This document shows positions 20,820 to 29,418 of a stretch of 29,418 nt of DNA, in pieces. The DNA comes from Didymodactylos carnosus (Eukaryota > Rotifera > Eurotatoria > Philodinida > Philodinidae): contig CAJNOQ010001682.1 of the NCBI GenBank assembly GCA_905250885.1, forward strand, positions 1 to 29,418, given 5' to 3'. Each line of letters opens with the position of its first letter. The stretch's first letter is position 1. A model generated the notes under the pieces. That model did not search any database. It was not told the origin of the DNA and worked only from the letters and a program-made list of their open reading frames with translations. A program made the translations under genes and the position numbers.

Positions 20820-21434
20820 CAGAGATGGGCAAGTCCGGTACTTTTCCAGTCCCAGTCCATGACGAGTTAAAATTTTCCAGTCCCAGTCCAGGCCTAATCC
20901 GCTAAGCTTTAAGCCCGATGTCGGCCACAGCATACATTGTTTTCCACTTCCATCTTTTTTATCAGAGAGTAACTGTTTCTTTACATGGCCAGGAAAAGAT
21001 TATTAGAAGTCATTATGTCTTAACATAACTTTGAGAAAATTCGAATGTGCAGTGCAGAAAGGCAGACGAGCATTTAGTGACTGGTTTCTTTGCGTTGTTT
21101 GATTGGTAACCAAAGAATCAATGAAAAAAAAGAGCCGTCTTTTGATTGTAAGTAACTTTGATCAAAAGTTCTGATCAGAGCTAATGTTAACCGACTACGC
21201 GGTAACACGAAAAAGATAAAAGACTGAATTTAATTTCTTTATTCTTTTCATCTTTTTTCAAATTTAAACTCAAAGGTCCAGTCACAAATGTGAAAAAAAT
21301 CTAGCAGAAAAACGTCCACGTCTTTTATGTCTCCAGTCCCAGTCCAGTCCAAGTCTGTTACGCTTCCAGTCCCAGTCCAGTCCCAGTCGGGATGAAAAAG
21401 TCTCTCGGTCCGGACTTGGACTTGCCCATCTCTG
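20820..21434. mobile_element. hAT-type MITE with 8-bp target duplication
   Basis: The ends CAGAGATGGGCAAGTCC and GGACTTGCCCATCTCTG are inverted, and ATTTTCAC flanks both (20812-20819 and 21435-21442). That is the 8-bp duplication characteristic of hAT transposons. Words AGTCC, CAGTCCCAGTCC and CCAGTCC are repeated just inside both ends. The 615-bp length and lack of a transposase make it non-autonomous. It sits about 150 bases past the TRAF stop codon, in the 3' flank of the gene. Confidence 0.85.
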
Positions 21435-21560
21435 ATTTTCACCAAATGAAAAGTCACCGGAAATGACTGGAAGTCATTGAAAATCACAGAGAATTACAGA
21501 GGATCACTGAGAATCAGTGAAAATCAATGAAAATCAATTGATTTTGCGTGATTTTCGACT
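21435..21560 (+). repeat. Degenerate GAAAATCA/GATTTTCA array, right part
   Basis: This continues the array split by the hAT-like element. Units such as GAAAATCA, GAGAATCA and AAGTCATTG are about 10 bases each and turn to GATTTTGCGTGATTTTCG around an inverted centre near 21540. Mirror 23983-24108. Confidence 0.5.
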
Positions 21561-21824
21561 TATTTTGGGCTGATTTCAGTCTGCTGTTTCCTCCATGATT
21601 GTACCCCACAACGTATTATTAAGTCAAGAAATATCTTTCAAAATTCAGCATCGTTACAATATAATCAGAGTTGCAGCGATGGTATCAGAAATGCGAAAAG
21701 TTCTAAGCCTAGAAACTGCTTCCTCAAAAAAGCTATTCTATTCTTTCCTATTAAACAAAATATATAAAATAATTCTCTTTAAATTTTTATATAATAAACA
21801 ATTTATTCTTTAAATTTTTACATT
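21561..21824. other. AT-rich 3' flank, nothing recognised
   Basis: I see no gene. An open frame of 72 codons lacks any motif. AATAAA at 21793 could serve polyadenylation, but it lies more than 1 kb beyond the TRAF stop. Mirror 23719-23982. Confidence 0.35.
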
Positions 21825-22566
21825 ACAAGAATATGATCAGACTTTTATACGAACCGTGTTAGATACTTATAAGTGCCCAATATGATTCATAACTCATCCC
21901 TATGTAAAAACTGGCCACCAGCTTGCTCATACACTGATGCGTACAAGTTAACAGAGATATATATGGCGTCTGAAGCAGTTCTTTTCATGTGACAGATCCT
22001 ATTCTGATATCTGCTTCATTCATTAATTCATTATTGTCAATACGTTTCTATGTAGTGTTACAATTCTTTTCTGATTCATCACATCTTCGAAATAATCATG
22101 ATTTCGCGTAAAATCGCCCCCCAGCCCCCAGAATAGAAGGCCATCCTCTGCATAAGGTCATGTCCAGGAAAAAGTTCAATTGCCCTAATAGAAGGCCATA
22201 CATTTATTAAGTAATATTTTCTAAAAAACTCAATATTTTTAATAAATATTAATTAACAATTATGAAAATATAACTGGTTGTTTATGGATTTTCGCAAAAT
22301 CTCTCTCTGTGTGCTCATAAATAGTGTATTTTCACAAAAGAGCGCACTTATTCATTGAAAGGTGCCTTTAAAAGATTAATTAATTATTCAAGTTATTATT
22401 AATAGTTCACCAAAAATTGACCGTCAAGAGAAGGCCCACCAAAAAGTATCGATGTGCCGAGACACTGTATAAGGGCATGGCCTTTTGTTCTGTGGGTGGG
22501 GGTTTAGCTTTATAATTAGCGTTCGCTTACCTAGCTTTGGTCTTTCTTTGTGATTTGTTAAATGCC
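21825..22566 (-). repeat. Dispersed repeat, left-arm copy with insertion
   Basis: This is the minus-strand counterpart of 8946-9277. It has the same ordered blocks but is split by the TIR element at 22117-22502. Confidence 0.6.
22117..22502. mobile_element. 386-bp MITE with C-rich ends
   Basis: The left end CCCCCAGCCCCCAGAATAGA and the complement of the right end, CCCCCACCCACAGAACAAAA, are imperfect inverted repeats and both continue into AGGCCAT. The interior is AT-rich and non-coding. The related repeat at 8946-9277 lacks it, which supports insertion. No clean target duplication is visible because the two host copies have diverged. Superfamily unknown. Confidence 0.65.
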
Positions 22567-22976
22567 TTTACTAACGAAAAAAAAATTTTTATTTTATCAG
22601 AGCTGCGAAAAATAGCGATTTTCTTTCCTTTTCATTCTTCTTTTCTTATTCACGTTATATATAGTGTGTGCTCACGTTGCAATGTACGGTACATATATAA
22701 AATACATTAAGACTTGTCTGTGTAGAGTAATATCACGTTTCCTTCTTTTTCTTAGTGTGTACGAACGTTATATAACGTTCGTACACACTAAGAAAAAGAA
22801 GGAAACGTGATATTACTCTACACAGACAAGTCTTAATGTATTTTATATATGTACCGTACATTGCAACGTGAGCACACACTATATATAACGTGAATAAGAA
22901 AAGAAGAATGAAAAGGAAAGAAAATCGCTATTTTTCGCAGCTCTGATAAAATAAAAATTTTTTTTTCGTTAGTAAA
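22567..22976. other. Central segment of the palindrome
   Basis: No gene. It contains the symmetry point between 22771 and 22772, where ACGAACGTTA TATAACGTTC reads the same on both strands. TATATA-rich words (22660-22720) and CACGT words occur on each side. No loop or spacer separates the arms. Confidence 0.7.
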
Positions 22977-23718
22977 GGCATTTAACAAATCACAAAGAAA
23001 GACCAAAGCTAGGTAAGCGAACGCTAATTATAAAGCTAAACCCCCACCCACAGAACAAAAGGCCATGCCCTTATACAGTGTCTCGGCACATCGATACTTT
23101 TTGGTGGGCCTTCTCTTGACGGTCAATTTTTGGTGAACTATTAATAATAACTTGAATAATTAATTAATCTTTTAAAGGCACCTTTCAATGAATAAGTGCG
23201 CTCTTTTGTGAAAATACACTATTTATGAGCACACAGAGAGAGATTTTGCGAAAATCCATAAACAACCAGTTATATTTTCATAATTGTTAATTAATATTTA
23301 TTAAAAATATTGAGTTTTTTAGAAAATATTACTTAATAAATGTATGGCCTTCTATTAGGGCAATTGAACTTTTTCCTGGACATGACCTTATGCAGAGGAT
23401 GGCCTTCTATTCTGGGGGCTGGGGGGCGATTTTACGCGAAATCATGATTATTTCGAAGATGTGATGAATCAGAAAAGAATTGTAACACTACATAGAAACG
23501 TATTGACAATAATGAATTAATGAATGAAGCAGATATCAGAATAGGATCTGTCACATGAAAAGAACTGCTTCAGACGCCATATATATCTCTGTTAACTTGT
23601 ACGCATCAGTGTATGAGCAAGCTGGTGGCCAGTTTTTACATAGGGATGAGTTATGAATCATATTGGGCACTTATAAGTATCTAACACGGTTCGTATAAAA
23701 GTCTGATCATATTCTTGT
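22977..23718 (+). repeat. Dispersed repeat, right-arm copy
   Basis: Mirror image of 21825-22566, in the same orientation as 8946-9277, and interrupted at 23041-23426. Confidence 0.6.
23041..23426. mobile_element. 386-bp C-rich MITE, mirror copy
   Basis: Mirror of 22117-22502 with the same terminal inverted repeats. Its presence at the same place in both arms means it predates the inverted duplication, or that the right arm is an artefact. Confidence 0.65.
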
Positions 23719-24108
23719 AATGTAAAAATTTAAAGAATAAATTGTTTATTATATAAAAATTTAAAGAGAATTATTTTATATATTTTGTTTAATAGGAAAG
23801 AATAGAATAGCTTTTTTGAGGAAGCAGTTTCTAGGCTTAGAACTTTTCGCATTTCTGATACCATCGCTGCAACTCTGATTATATTGTAACGATGCTGAAT
23901 TTTGAAAGATATTTCTTGACTTAATAATACGTTGTGGGGTACAATCATGGAGGAAACAGCAGACTGAAATCAGCCCAAAATAAGTCGAAAATCACGCAAA
24001 ATCAATTGATTTTCATTGATTTTCACTGATTCTCAGTGATCCTCTGTAATTCTCTGTGATTTTCAATGACTTCCAGTCATTTCCGGTGACTTTTCATTTG
24101 GTGAAAAT

Positions 24109-24723
24109 CAGAGATGGGCAAGTCCAAGTCCGGACCGAGAGACTTTTTCATCCCGACTGGGACTGGACTGGGACTGGAAGCGTAACAGACTTGGACTGGA
24201 CTGGGACTGGAGACATAAAAGACGTGGACGTTTTTCTGCTAGATTTTTTTCACATTTGTGACTGGACCTTTGAGTTTAAATTTGAAAAAAGATGAAAAGA
24301 ATAAAGAAATTAAATTCAGTCTTTTATCTTTTTCGTGTTACCGCGTAGTCGGTTAACATTAGCTCTGATCAGAACTTTTGATCAAAGTTACTTACAATCA
24401 AAAGACGGCTCTTTTTTTTCATTGATTCTTTGGTTACCAATCAAACAACGCAAAGAAACCAGTCACTAAATGCTCGTCTGCCTTTCTGCACTGCACATTC
24501 GAATTTTCTCAAAGTTATGTTAAGACATAATGACTTCTAATAATCTTTTCCTGGCCATGTAAAGAAACAGTTACTCTCTGATAAAAAAGATGGAAGTGGA
24601 AAACAATGTATGCTGTGGCCGACATCGGGCTTAAAGCTTAGCGGATTAGGCCTGGACTGGGACTGGAAAATTTTAACTCGTCATGGACTGGGACTGGAAA
24701 AGTACCGGACTTGCCCATCTCTG
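24109..24723. mobile_element. hAT-type MITE, mirror copy
   Basis: Mirror of 20820-21434. It keeps the same ends and the flanking duplication GTGAAAAT at 24101-24108 and 24724-24731. Confidence 0.85.
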
Positions 24724-24873
24724 GTGAAAATCGATGAAAATCAGCAAAATTGACAAAAATCGATAAAAATCGGAAAAATCCAAAAATCAGCTGTTTACCT
24801 CTTGGATACAATACAGCTGCTCCCGCTAGTCCTTGTGGCTTTCCGGAAAGCTGGTACGTGGGCTCTCCTAAGC

Positions 24874-26915
24874 TTATTCGTTCATAACGTCATCCGTCAT
24901 ATCATCGCCGTCATCTTTCTTTTTTTTCTTTGATGGAGGTGGCTGCTCTTTAGGAGTCACGTGCTGCTGTGCTAACGACCGCCCTGTTAACATTGATGCA
25001 TGGTTCGGATCTTCCAGCATCGATTGACTATTACTCATACTGTGAAGCAATTGTATTGTTTGCGAATTTGTATTATTGACAAATTTATTGATGTTTACTT
25101 GACCACTGTTATTGTTGTTAGTTACAGTAGTCGATGATGCGGACTGTTGTTGAAGTTGTACTCGTCGATCAGTTTCTACTCGTATCATATTACGTTGAAC
25201 ATGATGAGGTAATGCGGGGTTTAAACTGAGCGCATACGGAAGAATTATCTTCGATATATCACCAAAATCAATTAAACATTTAATGTACATAGTGTCGTCT
25301 CTGATATAATTATTATCATCTTGTAATATCATCGGTAATGGAAAAAATTTTGGTATTCCTGAGGCAATATTCATTTCGCTTCTGGGTCGTTGAAAACTGT
25401 TTGATTTTGTATCGGGCCTGAACGAATCAATAATGTGTCGTTGTTGTCCAGATTGATCGAAGAGACAAAATGTCACTTTAAACTCGAAAGGCCATTTCAA
25501 AATCGCATCGAATGGACCGCGCATAATAAGAAAAAAGAGAGACATATGTGTTCTACGAGCATTCCCATCTCCGTGTAAATAAAGGCGAATACGCATTTTG
25601 TACCCAGTAGGAGACGAGTAGAATGCTGGTGAATAAATAGATGTTTGTCGTTCCGATTGAGCATCAGCCATTTTTTCGGAAACATTAGAAATTTTCCATG
25701 TAAGAGTTCCATCGTAGCTGATCGATTGTAAATCTTCCACTTTCTGTTTTAAGCTTGCTAATTCTTGTAGTAATATTTCGTGATTCGGTTCAATACCCGC
25801 AATATACGAGTCTATTTCAGCTTTTGATTGTTTAATTAGATTTATTTCGTTTTGACATGCTTGCAATAAATTTTGTTGACGTAAGGATTCAGTACTCAAA
25901 CGAATTGAATCTTCGTTTAAGGGTTGAAAGTTTTTTGTTACAGTTGTCAATGACTCGTAAAGTTGTTGAAGTTGAGAGTAAAAATAGTTTATGGCTGAAC
26001 TTGTCGATGATGAAGTAGTGTCCGCAGTTGATATTAACGATGATAGATTAAACTGGTTAGAAGTGCTATTTGTGGCAGCCCTGTCAGTTCCATTAAAACG
26101 GGATTGAATTAATTTCATGATTTCTTCAAGAACAGATTGTAAACATATTTGATGGGTTTCAGTTAAATAGTGTACACCAAGATCAGATCGTAGAAACTAA
26201 ATAAAAGCACAAACACTTTGTCAAATTTTGAAATCATTTCTATTCGTCTGCAATAGGACGGTATTGTTTACCAAGCAGATAAAGCAGATAAATTCACAGT
26301 AAATTCGCTTGCAATGAGAAGAACTTCGAATTTAGGGCCTTTTTTTTATCACAGCGTCACATGTCGAAAAACGGTTCTAAAAATTTGAGTTTTTAACTAC
26401 ATACCTTCATTTTTATATCAAAAGTAGAGTATTGGGAGCTGCGTCGAATGGCGCAAGAACGAAGTTTCTAGCTCTTACACTTTTTGAGAAAAGCTCAAAT
26501 TACTGTGTCAAAAATGTCACAGCGTTACACTTGGACAAGTCGCTAAGTCAGTCATAAGTTTTTAGTCTGATTTAAGTGTTGTTTTCTACTTACTCGTTGT
26601 TTTGAACAACCATGTTCGGCTAACTGACATGATATCAATATTTTCATACATGAATCTTTTTTATGGTCATCCAATGCATATTTAGTTGGAAAATTTGCGT
26701 TGCAATGTTCGCAGTTATGGCTTGTTATATGTGTATTATCGAGATGTTCCTGAAACAATATTAGAAAGAGATGCAAAATTTAATAACGATATTACATCTT
26801 TTTCAAATACTTGATAGTCTCGTAAGGCACCAGTCCAATTGCATCCATTATCTTTCTCTTTACAGAAAACAGTTAATTGCAGCAATTCCCTTTCAAATCC
26901 TTTATCGGACAGTAT
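24874..26915 (-). CDS. TRAF-like protein, copy B (partial, 5' off window)
   Basis: This is the mirror of the 3' part of copy A. Exons in transcript order are 26811-26915, 26594-26749 and 24874-26196. Together they encode the TRAF-type zinc fingers, the coiled coil, the MATH domain and the Gln/Asn-rich plus lysine-rich tail, identical in translation to copy A. The RING and micro-exons would lie beyond 29418 (expected near 31.2-32.4 kb if symmetry continues) and are not visible. The two copies face each other tail to tail, about 4.2 kb between stop codons. If the palindrome is genuine this is a second gene copy. If it is an assembly artefact this entry does not exist in the genome. Confidence 0.65.
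26483..26544 (-). repeat. Short dispersed repeat, mirror copy
   Basis: Mirror of 18999-19060, in the corresponding intron of copy B. Confidence 0.5.
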
Positions 26916-26982
26916 CTAAACGAAACAATATAGATATTTTAAATTATTTGTTTTATTAATTATTATTATTATGAGTTTAAAG

Positions 26983-27193
26983 TAAGTAAGTATACCCAGA
27001 TACCTTTCGGTGTAGGGTGAGACAATTGTCTTTTCGTTAGCAATTGTAGTTTAATGTCCAACTGACAGGTTGCTGGCCTAAAAGTCAGACGGTTGGCTAC
27101 CGGCAGCCCAAGGTCGCCTTTCCGCTACTGTAGCGCAGCATCAGGGTCCTGTAGAAGTTCGAACACTCCCCCGGCAAGCAGTTAAAAGACGCT
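26983..27193 (+). repeat. tRNA-like GC-rich block, mirror copy
   Basis: Mirror of 18350-18560. Here the A-box-like word and then the B-box-like GTTCGAAC word read on the plus strand. Confidence 0.3.
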
Positions 27194-27232
27194 TCTAGCA
27201 GCGACGTATACACCATGGAAACAGTTGCCAAC

Positions 27233-27461
27233 TGTTCTAAAACCATCCACATCGATGGCAAAAATAATTTTCTACAAAATACAACTATTTCGAGGATTTT
27301 TGCGCACTGCCTACGCTGAGAAATTGAGGCCTGGCTTGGAATTTTCGGAAGACTACAGTTTCAAAGAATGTATTGCATTAACAAAATATTATAGAAACGT
27401 CAGAATGACTTCATTTTATTCAAAATTATTTTCTCCATCGATGTGGATGGTTTTAGAACAT
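27233..27461. mobile_element. 229-bp MITE, mirror copy
   Basis: Mirror of 18082-18310 with the same 40-bp terminal inverted repeats. Confidence 0.7.
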
Positions 27462-28517
27462 TTATGAACAGAGAAGGTTTTCGAAAGGTTTCCAAAAATC
27501 CTCGGGAAATGTTCTAGACAGTCCCGAAGTTTTCTCATTAGATTCTCCGGTGTTTTCTATCTACAATTTCAACTTGTCATTGAAGTTGACTCAAAACTGA
27601 CCATTGTATTCGAAAATGGCTCGCTCGATTTTCGTCAAATTGCTCAAGTTTCAGTAAAAACGCAATGTTTTAGGAATGAAAAGGAGTCTCGTAAAACGCA
27701 TCCAAAGTTTTTTCCGTGGTGGTAGGGTGAGTAGAATCACGTAAAAATATTGGCTTCATCTCAAATCTGTAAAGACTTGAAGCTGTTGGGGCTAGCAGCA
27801 GAAGGTTTTCGCGCTGTCTCCAAATTTTTAATTTTTTTGATCCTGCCATACTTGAATGACATCAGAAATATTTTTTTTACATTCACTTTTTGACGTAGAA
27901 TAAAAAAAAAATATTTTCGACGTTACAAACTGAAGGTAATGTGGAAATTTTTGATAATTTTTAAAACTTAGGCTATTTTTTAAGGGTTAGAAAATTTCGA
28001 AAGTTCTTAAATTTTCAACCCTAAAAAAATTTTTTTGAAACTCTAAAACACACATGAGCTCTATCGAACCATACATAATAATCGAAAAACTAGATTTTGC
28101 TTAAGTTTTTTGAATTTCCGGCGCCTTATTTTTTAGCAATGATGTTTTTCCTGAATAGTAAAATTGATTTTAACATATTTTTCAGTCATATTTGCCTGGT
28201 GATGATCTTGTAGAGATCATTAAAAGCTTGCATTTATCTATGTTGTATTTATTTGATAAATAAGTTAAACAAATATGACATTTGTGCAGTTCTGTACTAT
28301 TTTTACTTATGTTTTTTTAATACTGCAATTCCATTCGGGTTTATTTTGGTTTTCTTTTAAGTTTTTCTCTACTTATGAAGAATATAGATTTGCTTCATAG
28401 TGTGCCACACTTTGAGTTTTTTATTGTCGCTGATTCACATTCTTATTTCAAACAAAAAGTATATCAGGTACAATTTGTTTTTTTCAATTACATATCATTT
28501 TGTAGGCCTCTTCAAGT
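27462..28517. other. Mirror of intronic stretch, no gene
   Basis: Mirror of 17026-18081, including the short hairpin at 27975-28029. No coding signal. Confidence 0.4.
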
Positions 28518-29418
28518 AGAGCTGGGCAAGTCAGAAGTTTGCTAGTCGCAAGTCAAGTCACTAAAAAAACTGTCAAATCAAGTCTAAATCGGAAAATTTT
28601 TCTACCATGTCAAGTCAAGGTACTCCTCGAAATTTTGTCCTCCAAATCAAGACAGTGGTTAAAATTAGGCAGAACATAAAATTTGCTAACACCTCACAGT
28701 GGGTTTGTAGACGGAAATTTGGCCAAAAAACGTAATTTCACTTTTCTCTCATTTTAATAGCATTATATATACTAAGAAGCCGGCTAGCCATAACGCTTAT
28801 TCACTGGAATATTTTGTTAACTTTCAGCCCCCTTTGAAGCCATTCGTAAATCGACTGCAGTTGGAGAAAAAAGCGTTATCTTACTTTCCTCAAAATTCTT
28901 CGCTTTATCAGGCCATATGGTTTGGAAAATTTTCTCACCAAAAACCAAAGATTTGGTTTTCTAGGGTTCAGATTTTTCAGCAACCCTGTTATCAAGTTTC
29001 CTTATAAACTGATGGTATGCACCTCATCTGATAGAAAAGTCTTCGGGCTATTCAAAACAGTATTCAGATTGATTCCAGCGTTTGATAAAAAATCAAAAAC
29101 AAAGGAGTTCTTATGATTATGACACACTGTGCTGTATATATAGCACTCAAACGCTTCTTTTGCATATCTCTATTACTGGCTCTACCTGTCTAGATTTTCT
29201 GACAAGATCAGTTTGTAGAGAATTTCGCGGGCTATCCAACAGTATTCTTTTGGAAAATATATAATTTTTCATTAAGACAGAAAAGTGAATACTTATGCCG
29301 CCCGTTTACTTCGACTCTGGTCTCAAAACTTTCTGTAACAAATTTGCTTATTCCATACTTTTGACGATGATTCCAGATAGTACACTGAGAGTACTATCTA
29401 CTGCAAGTAGTCCGACTT
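28518..29418. mobile_element. hAT-like element, mirror copy cut by window end
   Basis: Mirror of the right part of 14541-17025. It starts with AGAGCTGGGCAAGTCA and its AAGTCAAGTC cluster. The far end lies outside the window. The open frames in it are by-products. Confidence 0.6.

Larger units (their letters stand above)
16125..29418. repeat. Spacerless large palindrome, arms at least 6.6 kb
   Basis: Base x on the left corresponds to the complement of base 45543-x on the right, from the centre outward to the window end. All compared landmarks coincide at mirror positions: last TRAF exon, hAT-type MITE with its target duplications, the C-rich MITE and the 229-bp MITE. Every open frame compared has an identical translation. 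I saw no mismatch in the segments checked, but I did not compare every base. The outer limit is set by the window end. Its left-arm outer part ends within the hAT-like element of the TRAF intron. Confidence 0.95.

Noticed and set aside
21248-21487. 79-codon frame with WTGTG repeats
   Set aside because: It is a translation of the AGTCC subterminal repeats of the hAT-type MITE.

Overview
This looks like AT-rich nuclear DNA of an invertebrate. The evidence is a spliced TRAF-type gene with mostly short introns (roughly 50-100 nt, GT..AG, T-rich acceptors), a broken non-LTR retrotransposon and many small non-autonomous DNA transposons. The TRAF protein style and the crowd of small fold-back elements would fit a bdelloid rotifer such as Adineta or Rotaria. 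That is recognition plus inference (about 0.55), since no marker gene is present. I see no bacterial genes, no rRNA, no convincing tRNA and no CRISPR array.

Layout. Positions 1-2238 are a fold-back element with outer terminal inverted repeats and two nested inner inverted repeats. A gene-free stretch follows, rich in AGGGTTTT-like words. Next come a 434-bp element packed with AACGCGTTT words (3201-3634) and a 5'-truncated, frame-broken non-LTR reverse transcriptase relic (about 3640-4790). From 4.8 to 12.4 kb I see only repeats: fold-backs at 5632-6030 and 8262-8960, diverged direct repeats at 6838-7490, a dispersed repeat at 8946-9277, and an element with TGTGTCGC words at both ends (10568-11251). 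No gene there is convincing.

The main gene is a TRAF-like RING/TRAF-zinc-finger/coiled-coil/MATH protein on the + strand, with supported exons from 13121 to 20669. Its 5' part has four tandemly duplicated 63-nt phase-1 micro-exons. A 173-codon reading frame at 12410-12931 is probably its first coding exon and carries an unfamiliar alpha/beta-looking N-terminal domain. A 4.3-kb intron holding a 2.5-kb hAT-like element separates the RING exons from the zinc-finger exons.

The most striking feature is a palindrome without spacer, centred between 22771 and 22772. Each position x on the left corresponds to 45543-x on the right. The arms run at least 6.6 kb each (16125-29418, cut by the window end) and look identical. 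The right arm therefore carries a second, convergent copy of the TRAF 3' exons and of all repeats in the left arm. It is either a very recent inverted duplication or an assembly or hairpin-read artefact; the sequence alone cannot decide.

How the parts work together: the only plausible function in the window is TRAF-type signalling or ubiquitination. Everything else is transposon-derived sequence, some of it inside TRAF introns. If the palindrome is real, read-through of the two tail-to-tail copies would give self-complementary RNA.
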